From positions 1,674,001-1,738,000 of the forward strand of contig NZ_CP137338.1 in NCBI RefSeq assembly GCF_044923475.1: 64,000 bases of DNA, written 5' to 3'. Position numbers and translations under genes: made by a program. The notes under the pieces are model-generated. The model saw only the letters and a list, made by a program, of their open reading frames with translations, did not search any database and had not been told where the DNA came from. This stretch comes from JAAURS01 sp044923475 (GTDB taxonomy: Bacteria; Cyanobacteriota; Cyanobacteriia; Thermosynechococcales; Thermosynechococcaceae). Below, piece by piece: positions 17,725 through 27,158 of this stretch (the stretch's first letter is position 1; every line of letters starts with the position of its first letter).

Positions 17725-18591
17725 ATGCAATGCATTATTAATCGACGTGCTGAATTTTCTGCCAGTCACAGGTATTGGTTCTCAGATCGAACGGAACAAA
17801 GCAATCAAGAACAATTTGGAGCCTGCGCTCGGTCTCCGGGGCACGGGCACAACTACGAGCTTTACGTTTCGATGTTGGGAGAACTAGATCGGTACGGTAT
17901 GGTGCTCAACCTATCGGACGTCAAGCAGGTCATCAAAAAAGAAGTTACGAGCCAACTTGACTTTGCCTATCTAAACGACGTTTGGCCCGAATTCAGTCAT
18001 ACCTTGCCCACAACCGAAAATCTCGCGCGTTTGATTTGGCAGCGGCTAGCGCCGCATTTGCCCCTCGTTAAAATTCAACTATACGAACATCCTCGCCTGT
18101 GGGCAGAGTATAAAGGAGCTGGAATGGAAGCCTATCTCACCGTCGGGACTCACTTTAGCGCGGCCCATCGTTTAGCGTTGCCAAGCCTCAGTCTCGAAGA
18201 AAATACAGAAATCTATGGCAAATGCGCCCGACCCAACGGCCACGGTCACAACTATCACTTAGAAGTGACGGTGAAGGGCGAAGTCGACGCTCGCACCGGA
18301 ATGCTGGTGGATTTAGTCAAGCTCCACGAGGTTATCGAGGAAATAGTCATAGAGCCTTTAGACCACACCTTTTTAAATAAAGACATCCCCCACTTTGAAA
18401 CCGTGGTACCCACCGCTGAAAATATTGCGGTCTATATTGCCCGACTGCTCAAAACCCCTATTCAAGCGTTGGGGGCCGTCCTCGATCGCGTCAAACTTAT
18501 CGAAAGTCCTAACAATTCCTGCGAAATCGATTGCAGTTGGTTAGACTCCGAACTTCACCTTCCCGCTCAGAGTCAGCCCGCTCTCGTGTAG
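17725..18591 (+). CDS. Tandem 6-pyruvoyltetrahydropterin / 6-carboxytetrahydropterin synthase-like protein
   Basis: Two T-fold PTPS/QueD domains in one 288-residue chain. Domain 1 (about 1-135) has F-S-A-S-H and G-A-C-A-R-S-P-G-H-G-H-N-Y. Domain 2 (about 140-280) has F-S-A-A-H and G-K-C-A-R-P-N-G-H-G-H-N-Y. Each therefore keeps the three zinc histidines and the candidate catalytic Cys. Family members convert dihydroneopterin triphosphate to tetrahydropterins (biopterin/cyanopterin or queuosine branch). Which reaction this one performs is not decided by sequence. The start at 17725 (M-Q-C-I-I-N-R-R-A-E-F) is preferred over an ATG-less extension from 17695. Monocistronic and convergent with a TPR gene. 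Confidence 0.85.
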   Translation: MQCIINRRAEFSASHRYWFSDRTEQSNQEQFGACARSPGHGHNYELYVSMLGELDRYGMVLNLSDVKQVIKKEVTSQLDFAYLNDVWPEFSHTLPTTENLARLIWQRLAPHLPLVKIQLYEHPRLWAEYKGAGMEAYLTVGTHFSAAHRLALPSLSLEENTEIYGKCARPNGHGHNYHLEVTVKGEVDARTGMLVDLVKLHEVIEEIVIEPLDHTFLNKDIPHFETVVPTAENIAVYIARLLKTPIQALGAVLDRVKLIESPNNSCEIDCSWLDSELHLPAQSQPALV

Positions 18592-18621
18592 TCGGTAAAA
18601 CCCTTCTATTTCTCGGGAGCG

Positions 18622-19092
18622 CTACAGCAGTGCTTGGCATTCTAGCATCAGCTTTTGATTGATCAGCGCGTAGGGCTGTACGTTCAAGGCTTCGTGAAAG
18701 GCTTGAATTGCAGCTCGATAGTCCCCCAAAGCTGCATGGCACAAACCCAAGCCGTGCAGCGCGCCGAAATGAAAAGGTACGAGTTGAAGGGTCGCTTTGC
18801 AGTCCTGGAGCGCTTCAGTATATTTGTGTTGGGTATAGTACAGCACCGCACGGCGGTTCCACGCTTCCGCAAAGTCTGGCAATTGTTCGATCAGTTGGTT
18901 TAGAAGCTGTTCTGCTGCTTCGGGTTTTCCTGTTTCTAGAAGTTCTTGGCTTCGCTGAAGCTGTTCTAGGCCCGTTGCGCCTTTTTGCCAAAACCAAAGT
19001 TCCCAGAGAGACTGCGTTGCGCGATCGCGCACTCTAGGCTCAGAATTCTTTAAGTCTTCGAGTAGCTGTTCTACCGCTCCACCATCCATCAC
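18622..19092 (-). CDS. TPR-repeat protein (156 aa)
   Basis: A short cytoplasmic protein without a signal peptide. Residues 1-50 are a charged helical lead (L-L-E-D-L-K-N-S-E-P, L-W-E-L-W-F-W-Q). Residues 50-150 contain three TPR units (A-E-A-W-N-R-R-A-V-L-Y-Y, F-G-A-L-H-G-L-G-L-C-H, and the helix pair A-I-Q-A-F-H-E-A-L). The W-E-L-W-F pattern is common in small cyanobacterial and alphaproteobacterial TPR proteins of unknown role. No partner is suggested by the neighbours. Confidence 0.8.
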   Translation of the reverse strand: MMDGGAVEQLLEDLKNSEPRVRDRATQSLWELWFWQKGATGLEQLQRSQELLETGKPEAAEQLLNQLIEQLPDFAEAWNRRAVLYYTQHKYTEALQDCKATLQLVPFHFGALHGLGLCHAALGDYRAAIQAFHEALNVQPYALINQKLMLECQALL

Positions 19093-19174
19093 CGCTGCTT
19101 TATACCTTTCCTCGTAACGACGGAGATCGAGCGTACATTAGAATGTAGCGATCGAGCCGGAAGCCGACCCTAGC

Positions 19175-19882
19175 CTAATATTCATTGGAGCGATCCGAAA
19201 AAAGCCCTAGCAGCGGTCCTAAAATGGCACCAAAGACAAAACCGCCCGCATGCGCCCAGTAGGCAATGCCGCCGTTCTGCATGCCGACATTGGTGGGTAC
19301 GTTGAGGCTAGCAAAGCTGTACAGGGCTTGCTGTGCAAACCAAAAGCCCAAAAAGAAAAACGCAGGGACCCGAAACGTCCACATAAAAAAGCCCAAGGGG
19401 ACCAACGTTAAAATTTCAGCCTGAGGGAATCGCAGGATGTAAGCGCCCATGACCCCGGCGATCGCTCCGCTAGCGCCCAAAGAGGGGATCGCTGAGTACG
19501 CGCTGAAAAACCATTGAGCGAGTCCGGCCAAAACGCCGCAAGCCAAGTAAAAAATCAGAAACCGAACGTGACCGAGCTTGTCTTCAACATTGTTGCCAAA
19601 TATCCACAGGAACAGCATATTTCCAGCAATATGCAAAAAACCGCCATGCAGAAACTGTGACGTAAACAGCGTCACCCAAGCTGGGAATGGCAATCCCGTC
19701 GGCTCTCCCGCAAAAGATGCGGTCAACGCGCGAGGGACGATAGCCCACACGCGAAAAAACGATTCTAGCTGCTGCGGTCCCAAACTGAGCTCGTAAACAA
19801 ACACCGCAATATTGATGGCAATAATGGCGTAGGTTACAACTGGGACAATTCGAGTAGGGTTATTATCGCGAAGGGGGACCAC
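19175..19882 (-). CDS. Rhomboid family intramembrane serine protease
   Basis: A 235-residue polytopic membrane protein with the catalytic dyad of rhomboids: Ser139 in G-A-S-G-A-I-A-G and His211 in A-Y-W-A-H-A-G-G-F-V-F-G. The oxyanion-type H-x-x-x-N (H-I-A-G-N, 84-88) and the L1-loop W-A also fit. About six transmembrane helices. It should cleave single-span membrane proteins within the bilayer; substrates are unknown. Divergent from the DUF3685 gene. Confidence 0.92.
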   Translation of the reverse strand: MVPLRDNNPTRIVPVVTYAIIAINIAVFVYELSLGPQQLESFFRVWAIVPRALTASFAGEPTGLPFPAWVTLFTSQFLHGGFLHIAGNMLFLWIFGNNVEDKLGHVRFLIFYLACGVLAGLAQWFFSAYSAIPSLGASGAIAGVMGAYILRFPQAEILTLVPLGFFMWTFRVPAFFFLGFWFAQQALYSFASLNVPTNVGMQNGGIAYWAHAGGFVFGAILGPLLGLFSDRSNEY

Positions 19883-19960
19883 AGGCTTACTGCTTTACTG
19901 TTACAACTAAACGTACACTATCCTCAACCCTTTGTGCCTCAACCCAATGAAAGGATCGTT

Positions 19961-21307
19961 ATGTCTAGGACGACACGCCCTCTCTCCCAGCGCCTTGGCT
20001 TAAGCCGCATTAAACTTCAGTTGCGGCAGCAAAGCATTGCAAAAATTCAGCAACGCTACCAAATGGTGGCTCAAGGGCTTGAAGATGGGTCTTTGTCTTG
20101 GTGGGAATGGGCTGTGCTGACGGGGCAACTCCGAGAGCTCAGTGCCGCCCAGCACTTGGTTGAAACTTTGTTTGCAACAGCAGCGGAAGAGCCTACCTCG
20201 GACGAGCGAGTATTAGAGACCGATCCGTTTCCTTCGGGCCGTTCCTTAGCGCTGAGCCGTCCCATCGCAGCCGCGCTGGATCGCCATACCTTTACTGAAA
20301 ATGACGACTTTCAGACGCTTAAATATGTCATTTTGGATCGATTAACTGCAAAATTAACGCTGCCTTTGACCAACCAGACAGATACCCCTCTTGAGATAGA
20401 TATTCTCAAACCTGTCAAAAAGCAAGAACTGTTCTTAGTCGTTCTCAAGCAGTTCGAGGCATTGCTGGATGAGCTGCGCTTTTCGCGGGTCTCGCGATCG
20501 CAGCTCAAATCCAAGCGACGCCAACTTTTGCAGGACTTATGGCAAAGTTCAGCCACCGACTTTTTGGGCAAATACCGTACCATTGCCGTTGGGACTCTAG
20601 ATGCCAGCACCTCCGCTACCGAAATCATGCAGCAAGTCCTGCTAGATATAGTCGTTGTCGATAATGCAATTTTGGAGCGCGTGCCCCTCTTTGTAGAATT
20701 GCTGGATCACCTACTGTTTCATTCAGACCTCGAGATGGATCGGCAGGTCTACCCCGTCGGTTCTTCAGAGGCAATCCTTCAAGGCGAAGCCATTTTAGGC
20801 AATGTCGTCCTCCAAATTTCCAACGCCGTGGCGCAGCCCTTAATCAATCGGTTTTCTGGGGTCGACGAACTACGGCGCGATTTCTTTGACCGTCGCTGGC
20901 TTTCTACCCGCGAAATCGAGCGATTTCGGAACGCGCTTTCGTGGAAGTATCGCGTCTTGCAATGGTTTGTGGAGCCAACCGATATTTTTGAAAGCCAGTA
21001 TCGCCTGCTCGCTTTCAGCGAAGCGGGCCTTCAATACCGCACTATTTATGCCCCCCGCGACCTCGAACTCAAAACCCTCTCCGGCGTGCCGTTTGTTGTT
21101 ACCCTAGCCCTAGAAACCCGAGATGCAGTCGCTCCTCCCCTCCAGGCAGCGGTCACGATCGTAGGCCGGGGGATTGTATTTGTCTTGACCCAGGTCATTG
21201 GGCGCAGCATCGGTCTTGTGGGACGCGGCGTCCTTCAGGGGATTGGCTACGTCCGGGGGGAGGTGCGATCGCGATCTGCACCATCTGCAAACCAAAGACA
21301 ACCGTAA
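19961..21307 (+). CDS. DUF3685 / Ycf55-like protein
   Basis: A 448-residue protein resembling the cyanobacterial DUF3685 family, related to plastid Ycf55 of red algae. The recognisable core is residues 255-365: P-L-F-V-E-L-L-D-H-L-L-F, G-S-S-E-A-I, N-V-V-L-Q-I-S-N-A-V-A-Q-P-L, and D-R-R-W-L-S-T-R-E-I-E-R-F-R-N-x-L-S-W-K-Y-R. Function unknown. The C-terminus carries a hydrophobic run near 405-430. AAAGGA six bases before the ATG at 19961 favours that start over the in-frame GTG at 19934. Confidence 0.8.
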   Translation: MSRTTRPLSQRLGLSRIKLQLRQQSIAKIQQRYQMVAQGLEDGSLSWWEWAVLTGQLRELSAAQHLVETLFATAAEEPTSDERVLETDPFPSGRSLALSRPIAAALDRHTFTENDDFQTLKYVILDRLTAKLTLPLTNQTDTPLEIDILKPVKKQELFLVVLKQFEALLDELRFSRVSRSQLKSKRRQLLQDLWQSSATDFLGKYRTIAVGTLDASTSATEIMQQVLLDIVVVDNAILERVPLFVELLDHLLFHSDLEMDRQVYPVGSSEAILQGEAILGNVVLQISNAVAQPLINRFSGVDELRRDFFDRRWLSTREIERFRNALSWKYRVLQWFVEPTDIFESQYRLLAFSEAGLQYRTIYAPRDLELKTLSGVPFVVTLALETRDAVAPPLQAAVTIVGRGIVFVLTQVIGRSIGLVGRGVLQGIGYVRGEVRSRSAPSANQRQP

Positions 21308-21590
21308 AACCACTGACCTCAAGACCCGTCTCTTCCCGCGACTGTCGCCCTCCTATTCATTTTCAGAAAACTAGCATTCTGCATTGTTCGTTTGTCGCTG
21401 TAAGCCTTACTGTCTGTTTCTTATTGAAAAATGAGACTGTTCTCTCAATGCAAATCGGCATTCAGCGGCGGCAGGATGAGTTAAAAAAACACTGGGTATC
21501 TTCAGCATTTATGCTGTTTGGGTGTGGGTAGCTGTAAATCTATTTTTAACTATAGATAAGACGGCATACGTTTATTGAGAGGAAGCGCGA

Positions 21591-22256
21591 GTGGACGCCC
21601 AACAGCTGATTACTCTTTATCGGTCAGGAGAACGCGACTTCAGCGGTTTGGAACTCGAAAATCTAGACCTGCGGGAGGTAACGCTCGCTGGCTGTAATTT
21701 TACAAAAGCCAGTTTGCGAAACGTCGTCCTGAGCGGCGCAAACCTAAAAGCCGCCGTCTTTAAGAATTGTCTTGCAGTAAACCTAGACTTCAGTTCAGCT
21801 TGCCTCAAAGGCGCAAACCTACAGCAGCTGAACGGTCAAAACGTCTCTTTCAGCCGCGCCGACCTCCGAGACGCTCGACTCCAGGAAGCCTATGTACTGA
21901 GAACCGACTTTACCAAAGCAGTGTTGGCGCGCGCCAACCTGCAAAAAGCCTATCTATGGGGCAGCCTATTTATGGATGCTGACTTCAGCGACGCTATTTT
22001 AGACAACGCAAATTTGCAGAATGCAGATCTCTCCCGCGCCGAACTCAGCGAAGCCAAACTGCGCTACTGCTACCTTCACAGCGCTAATTTGCAACATACA
22101 TCCTGGATTGGGGCTGACCTGAGCTATGCCAACCTCATGCAGGCCAACCTCAACAACGCCGACTTCCAAGAAGCTAACCTCAGAGGAACTGTGCTGCTGC
22201 GCGCCGTGCTTCTGAATGCAAAATTTAGTCGCTCTCCTCTAGCTTTTGCCAGTTAG
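21591..22256 (+). CDS. Pentapeptide-repeat protein
   Basis: A 221-residue protein made of A(D/N)LxX pentapeptides from about residue 17 to 210 (for example A-N-L-K-A, A-D-L-R-D, A-N-L-Q-K, A-N-L-N-N, A-D-F-Q-E), which fold into a right-handed quadrilateral beta-helix. The first 16 residues (D-A-Q-Q-L-I-T-L-Y-R-S-G-E-R-D-F) match the short cap of many cyanobacterial members, and the same opening recurs in the partial gene at 63809. It starts at GTG with AGAGGAAG upstream. Function unknown. Its last 18 bp overlap the convergent NADAR gene. Confidence 0.9.
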   Translation: MDAQQLITLYRSGERDFSGLELENLDLREVTLAGCNFTKASLRNVVLSGANLKAAVFKNCLAVNLDFSSACLKGANLQQLNGQNVSFSRADLRDARLQEAYVLRTDFTKAVLARANLQKAYLWGSLFMDADFSDAILDNANLQNADLSRAELSEAKLRYCYLHSANLQHTSWIGADLSYANLMQANLNNADFQEANLRGTVLLRAVLLNAKFSRSPLAFAS

Positions 22257-22700
22257 GTTGCGTTGCAGTTCCTGGCGAACGCGCATTAAAACTTTGCCCA
22301 ACTGATTTTGGCCTAAGCCGTCTGCGCCGCACCCCCAATAGCTATCGGTCGGTGAGTCTTCGATAATCAATTCCTGTCCGGTTTTGAGCAACACTTCTGC
22401 AAGGTCTGGGTGGCTCGCAAACTTGGTTGAGACCGCATCGTACATAACAGCAGCCTTGAGAGTATCCCAGTTACAGCGCACGGTATGCTTCGGATTGCGG
22501 CCAATTGCCGCTGCCATTTCCGGGCTTTCGGCATTGCAAATCTGCTGGCAAAGGTGCCGATCGACCGTCCCGACAAATTTTTGAGCCTGATAGTAATGTT
22601 CTGCAGTGGGCCAAAGGGTTCCCCCTAGCCAAATACTGTGGGGAGAAAAATTAGAGAAACAGCCATACGGCTCGCACACCTTATAAAAAAAAATGGTCAT
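22239..22700 (-). CDS. NADAR family protein (YbiA-like N-glycosidase fold)
   Basis: A 153-residue single-domain protein with the hallmarks of the NADAR/YbiA family: F-S-N-F-S-P near 16, W-P-T-A-E-H-Y-Y-Q-A-Q-K-F near 30-42, the W near 78, and D-S-Y-W-G-C-G near 120. Characterised relatives hydrolyse N-glycosidic bonds of riboflavin-pathway intermediates or of ADP-ribosylated guanine. Which substrate applies here is unknown. No toxin partner (DarT-like) is adjacent, so a housekeeping role is more likely. Confidence 0.88.
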   Translation of the reverse strand: MTIFFYKVCEPYGCFSNFSPHSIWLGGTLWPTAEHYYQAQKFVGTVDRHLCQQICNAESPEMAAAIGRNPKHTVRCNWDTLKAAVMYDAVSTKFASHPDLAEVLLKTGQELIIEDSPTDSYWGCGADGLGQNQLGKVLMRVRQELQRNLTGKS

Positions 22701-22787
22701 TCCCAGAAAACGGGCAATAGTTCCATTCCCATGATGGCAGGAAACTTCAGCTAAATGCAGTCTGGATCGCAGAGAAGCAGACAGGGT

Positions 22788-24566
22788 TTATTTTTTGAGC
22801 GGGTTATTTTTGAAGTACGCCTCAAACACCTTGAGTGCCATGGGGCCGCAGGTGCGACCGCCCCCGCCCCCAGAATTTTCGGCAAAGGCAACGACCACAA
22901 TCTCTGGTTTGTCAAAGGGCGCAAACCCTCCAAACCAGGTATGAGACGGACGCGGCGGATCTTCTCCCGTCCCACTTTTTCCTGCCACGGGCGGGAGGTT
23001 AGGTACGTTGAGCGCAGTACTGGTTCCGGCCTGGACCACCGCTCGCATGCCAGTCCGAAGAGTTCTCAAGGTTTGGGGTTTGATATTTAAGGATTGCCGC
23101 CAGTGATTGACGGGCAGGTCGGACTTGAGTAAGTGAGGCTTTACGCGATAGCCGCCATTGGCCGGAACCGCAAACACCACAGCTGTTTGGAGCGGACTTA
23201 CCTGAACGGCTCCCTGCCCGATCGACATCATCACCGAATCTGCGGGGTACCAATTCTCCTGCCAGACTTTCTTTTTCCAGTCGGGATTCGGCAAAAATCC
23301 TTCCGCTTCGCCTGGAATCTCGATTCCGGTTTTTTGGCCCAATCCGTAGCGATGCGACCAGTCCAGCAGCGTTTTAGGGCCGACCTTGACGCCGACTTGG
23401 CCGAAAAAGGTATTGCTGCTCCACTGCAAAGCTGTTACAAATCCAATCGCGCCAAATCCAGCTCCATTCCAGTCGCCTACCCCATGAATGGAGGGGTAGG
23501 TCATGAGCACCGCATCGGGAGAAAATTTGCCCGATTCCATGCCTGCGGTAGCCGTAATAATCTTAAAGGTGCTAGCGGGGGGGAACCCCTGAAGCGAACG
23601 GTCTACAAAGGGAAACGATCGCTTTTGCAAGGTTTGCCACTGGGCTTCAGTTATGCTTTTAGCAAACCAGTTGGGGTCAAACGCCGGATGGCTTACCATC
23701 GCCAAAATTGACCCATCTCTGGGGTCCATGGCAACAATAGATCCTTGGCGATCGCCCAATGCTGCTTCTGCGGCCTTTTGGACATCCAGATCCAGCGTCA
23801 GCGTAATGTCTTTCCCCGGCAGCGTGGGCTTTTGGCCCAAAATGCGCACGATCTGACCGGCCCCATCCACCTCCACCTGCTGACCGCCCCAGGTGCCGCG
23901 CAGTTCATCTTCGTAGGCGGCTTCAATCCCCATTTTGCCGATGACGTCTCCGAGGCGATAGCCTCGGTCCTTCTTCTTGTCTAGCTCTTCTCCCGTAATT
24001 TCGCCGATGTACCCCAAGGTTTGAGCGGCCATTTCTCCATTGGGGTAGTACCGGGTGGCTTCATTGTCTACTTCAATGCCAGCTAGCTCGCTGCGGTGCT
24101 CTTCTAACGCCACAATCTGGCTGTAGGAGATCCCCCGTGCCACCCGCACCAGAGAAGGAGAGTTGACCCCGGCTTTTTTAACCTTTTCTTGAATTTGCTG
24201 GGCGGGAACGTCGAGGATCTCGGAGAGGGTCTCCAATGTTTGAGGCCACTGCGCTTTTTTTTGCACCAAAGGCCATACGAACACGGAGTAAGAACTCTGG
24301 CTTCCGGCAAGAACTCGGCCTTTGCGATCGAACACTTTCCCGCGTTCTGGTCGTTTGGGAATGAGCTGAATGCGGTTTTCGTCCGCTAGTTCTCGATTGA
24401 GCTTGCCCTGAACCACTTGTAAAAAGGCTAAGCGTGCCGGAATCAGTCCGAAGAGCAGCAGGCTGACCAGGGCGATCAAAACGACATTTCGCGGGCTTTG
24501 CCCAATGGCCCGAGCGGAAGATCGATGCGGCGATCGCCGAATATTGTGAGACTGAAGCAACGTCAT
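22788..24566 (-). CDS. mrdA: Penicillin-binding protein 2 (elongation transpeptidase)
   Basis: Class B PBP that cross-links peptidoglycan in lateral wall growth. The 592-residue protein has an N-terminal membrane anchor (V-V-L-I-A-L-V-S-L-L-L-F), dimerisation domain with R-G-x-I/V-x-D-R (R-G-K-V-F-D-R) and the transpeptidase motifs S-T-F-K near 333, S-S-N near 383 and K-S-G-T-G near 530. The start at 24566 (M-T-L-L-Q-S-H) is preferred; an in-frame ATG 42 bp upstream adds an atypical hydrophobic lead. It is 87 bp upstream of the NADAR gene, same strand. mreBCD and rodA are not in the window. Confidence 0.92.
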   Translation of the reverse strand: MTLLQSHNIRRSPHRSSARAIGQSPRNVVLIALVSLLLFGLIPARLAFLQVVQGKLNRELADENRIQLIPKRPERGKVFDRKGRVLAGSQSSYSVFVWPLVQKKAQWPQTLETLSEILDVPAQQIQEKVKKAGVNSPSLVRVARGISYSQIVALEEHRSELAGIEVDNEATRYYPNGEMAAQTLGYIGEITGEELDKKKDRGYRLGDVIGKMGIEAAYEDELRGTWGGQQVEVDGAGQIVRILGQKPTLPGKDITLTLDLDVQKAAEAALGDRQGSIVAMDPRDGSILAMVSHPAFDPNWFAKSITEAQWQTLQKRSFPFVDRSLQGFPPASTFKIITATAGMESGKFSPDAVLMTYPSIHGVGDWNGAGFGAIGFVTALQWSSNTFFGQVGVKVGPKTLLDWSHRYGLGQKTGIEIPGEAEGFLPNPDWKKKVWQENWYPADSVMMSIGQGAVQVSPLQTAVVFAVPANGGYRVKPHLLKSDLPVNHWRQSLNIKPQTLRTLRTGMRAVVQAGTSTALNVPNLPPVAGKSGTGEDPPRPSHTWFGGFAPFDKPEIVVVAFAENSGGGGGRTCGPMALKVFEAYFKNNPLKK

Positions 24567-24925
24567 GGAAGACAAATAAACATCAAAAAAAAGGGCTATA
24601 CCCAACACTCTAAACTGCTCGTCGGGCGATCGCCAAATTTTAGAGAACCGAACGAAGTTTACCTATCCCCTTGACTTGAATAGCGTAAGGCATAGGTATA
24701 TTTTGAAGCAAGGTGATAAGCTAACCACAGCTTATAGGTACGGTTTTAGAGGGGCAGTTCGCTGTTGCAAATTGACCGTCAAAGGCTAAACTCACCGATC
24801 GAGTCTCTGGTGCGGGTTGTTTCTCGATCGAACCCAATGAGAGGGCTTGTGATGTCGAATTTAGAGCAGCTAGCCCAGAGCCGTTGGATTGAACTTCGAG
24901 TGTTGTGTGTGGAGCGAGCAGTGTC

Positions 24926-26371
24926 ATGGTGGTGTCTTCAGAATCTTTACCTTCTCTCCTTTCGATGAAATCACCCCTACGGAAGGAGTCCGATATCGGT
25001 TCCAGCCGAAAACCGCGTCAATTGTTTGGGACGGACGGCATTCGCGGCAAGGCGGGTCAATTATTAACGCCTGCTCTTGCAATGCAAGTGGGCTTTTGGG
25101 CTGGAAAAGTACTGCAGCAGGAAGCAGGAAGACCCGGTCCATTTATGATGGGTCAAGATTCTCGGTGCTCCAGCGATATGCTGGCCATGTCCCTGGCGTC
25201 GGGCTTGACTGCCGCTGGCTTGGACGTTTGGAATATGGGACTGTGCCCTACCCCTGCAGTCGCCTACCTCACCCATCGCACCGAAGCTTTAGGGGGTGTG
25301 ATGATTTCCGCTAGCCACAATCCGCCGGAAGATAATGGCATTAAGTTTTTTGGGGCAGATGGCGCAAAGCTATCCCTCGGCATTCAGCAGGCGATCGAAG
25401 ATCGCCTGTACTCCAGCTCGATTGAGAGCGTGACGGGGCATATCTGGGGCCGCCACCACCATCGATCCGACCTGACGCAGGTTTATCTGGAATCGCTTCA
25501 AACTCCTTTCAACGCTAACCTGACCCTCCAAGGGATGAAAATAGTGCTGGATTTGGCTTGGGGTGCGGCAACGCAATTGGCACCCGACCTATTTCGACAG
25601 ATGGGGGCTGAGGTCATTTGCCTCCACGATCGGCCCGATGGCACTCGGATTAATGTCAATTGCGGCTCCACCCACTTAGAGACGCTTCGAGAGGCAGTGG
25701 TCAGCTGCAGCGCAGACATTGGTTTTGCCTTTGACGGAGATGCCGACAGAGTTTTGGCGATCGATTGCAGCGGTCGTACGGTCGATGGAGATTACATTTT
25801 GTACCTTTGGGGCCAGCACCTGAAGCAAGCCCAAAAGTTGCCAAACAATACCATTGTGGCAACGGTGATGTCGAACCTCGGGTTCGAGCGCGCTTGGCAA
25901 AAACAGGGAGGCCAATTAGTGCGCGCGGCGGTGGGCGACCAATACGTCCATGCCGAAATGCTCAACCATAATGCCATGCTAGGGGGCGAGCAATCCGGAC
26001 ATATTCTGTGCCGCCATTACGGCATAGGCGGCGACGGTCTGCAAACGGCCCTCCACATTGCGGCCATTGTGAAACAGGCGGGGGTTCCGATCCGAGTGCT
26101 TGTAGATGCGAGCTTTGCCACCTATCCCCAACTGCTGAGAAATGTGCGCGTCGAAGATCGCGATCGCCGCTGTCGTTGGCAGGAATGCGAACCGCTCCAA
26201 GCGGCTATCTGCGAAGCCGAGGCAGCCATGGGCGATCGGGGCCGAATTTTGGTGCGGGCCTCCGGAACCGAACCGCTGATCCGGGTGATGGTTGAGGCGG
26301 CTGACTTCAGTGCCGTCCATCACTGGTGCGATCGCCTTGTGGATGTCGTGAATTGCCATCTCGCAAACTGA
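24926..26371 (+). CDS. glmM: Phosphoglucosamine mutase
   Basis: Converts glucosamine-6-P to glucosamine-1-P for UDP-GlcNAc and cell-wall synthesis. The 481-residue protein has F-G-T-D-G-I-R-G near 36, the phosphoserine loop S-A-S-H-N-P-P near 128, the Mg-binding D-G-D-A-D-R near 269, the sugar-binding G-G-E-Q-S-G-H near 355 and phosphate-binding R-x-S-G-T-E-P-L-I-R near 450. GGAGCGAG 8 bp before the ATG at 24926 decides this start over a GTG at 24905. Divergent from mrdA, so two peptidoglycan genes share a 359-bp upstream region. Confidence 0.93.
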   Translation: MVVSSESLPSLLSMKSPLRKESDIGSSRKPRQLFGTDGIRGKAGQLLTPALAMQVGFWAGKVLQQEAGRPGPFMMGQDSRCSSDMLAMSLASGLTAAGLDVWNMGLCPTPAVAYLTHRTEALGGVMISASHNPPEDNGIKFFGADGAKLSLGIQQAIEDRLYSSSIESVTGHIWGRHHHRSDLTQVYLESLQTPFNANLTLQGMKIVLDLAWGAATQLAPDLFRQMGAEVICLHDRPDGTRINVNCGSTHLETLREAVVSCSADIGFAFDGDADRVLAIDCSGRTVDGDYILYLWGQHLKQAQKLPNNTIVATVMSNLGFERAWQKQGGQLVRAAVGDQYVHAEMLNHNAMLGGEQSGHILCRHYGIGGDGLQTALHIAAIVKQAGVPIRVLVDASFATYPQLLRNVRVEDRDRRCRWQECEPLQAAICEAEAAMGDRGRILVRASGTEPLIRVMVEAADFSAVHHWCDRLVDVVNCHLAN

Positions 26372-26667
26372 CTGCTTCTGGACGGCCCGCTACGAACATC
26401 ACTGCCGATTGCTCGAAAGGTTCACAAAAAGTGGATGCCGCCTAGAAAGGCCAGTTTTTATGGTGGGGCCTGCGATCGACTCCTGCTTAAAAAGCAAACC
26501 TTTTCAATTTTTCCTTGGGTTGACAAGGCGATCGCTGGCATAGGAGCAATTATCAAAATCTTAACTAGATCTTAAGTATTCGCCGTCTCGACTCCCCCAA
26601 ATAACTGGATCTTATCCGTACTATGGAAATTGAACGCGATCGGATATCGTCACCTTAGGAACTTTTT

Positions 26668-27012
26668 GTGGAAACACTTCAACAGCAGCTTACGGTCGTT
26701 AACACCAAAATTGAGGCAATTCATCAAAAAATCGAGGTAATCAGTACCCAAATTGAAGAGCTTTTAGCCTCCACCCGGTCGAACGAGCGACCCAAGATAG
26801 TTCGCGACGGCGATCGCACCTATCCTCCCAACGCCAGGGCAGGCCTCCATCGCGACATATTAGCTGACGAAGATCCCGCTCCCTTGACCGGCAGCAAAGG
26901 CCAAACCATCAGCCAGGAGCTTCAAATGCAGCGTTTGATGGCGCAGCTCACAGCAGCCTACAACCGCATTGCAGCCCTTGAAGAGCAGTTAATGGCTCAG
27001 CGATTCCACTAA
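26668..27012 (+). CDS. Coiled-coil hypothetical protein (114 aa)
   Basis: Not a named family. Residues 1-35 (Q-L-T-V-V-N-T-K-I-E-A-I-H-Q-K-I-E-V-I) and 80-110 (Q-L-T-A-A-Y-N-R-I-A-A-L-E-E-Q) are predicted heptad coiled coils joined by a polar linker with Y-P-P-N-A-R-A-G-L. GTG start with AGGA 7 bp upstream. It lies 26 bp ahead of the tRNA-Asp promoter. Probably a small cyanobacterial structural protein; no function is shown. Confidence 0.65.
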   Translation: METLQQQLTVVNTKIEAIHQKIEVISTQIEELLASTRSNERPKIVRDGDRTYPPNARAGLHRDILADEDPAPLTGSKGQTISQELQMQRLMAQLTAAYNRIAALEEQLMAQRFH

Positions 27013-27037
27013 ATAGCCCCGCCGTTTAAAACCTTAT

Positions 27038-27066
27038 TTGACAAAACCCTTGCATATCTGCACAAT
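27038..27066 (+). promoter_or_regulatory. Sigma-70-type promoter of tRNA-Asp
   Basis: TTGACA (27038-27043), a 17-bp spacer and CACAAT (27061-27066), with the tRNA starting 19 bp after the -10 box. A near-consensus housekeeping promoter in the correct place and spacing. Confidence 0.75.
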
Positions 27067-27084
27067 AGAGATTGCTCGGGACTT

Positions 27085-27158
27085 GGGACTGTAGTTCAAT
27101 TGGTTAGAGCACCGCCCTGTCACGGCGGAAGTTGCGGGTTCGAGCCCCGTCAGTCCCG
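27085..27158 (+). tRNA. tRNA-Asp (anticodon GTC)
   Basis: A 74-nt cloverleaf: acceptor GGGACTG pairs with CAGTCCC, discriminator G, D-arm with TTCAATTGGTTAGAG, anticodon stem CCGCC/GGCGG around loop CTGTCAC (anticodon GTC, Asp), and T-arm GCGGG/CCCGT around TTCGAGC. The CCA end is not encoded. Single gene, no intron. Confidence 0.97.

Noticed and set aside
21448..21531. 27-codon ORF upstream of the pentapeptide gene
   Set aside because: Too short, no ribosome site or membrane pattern.
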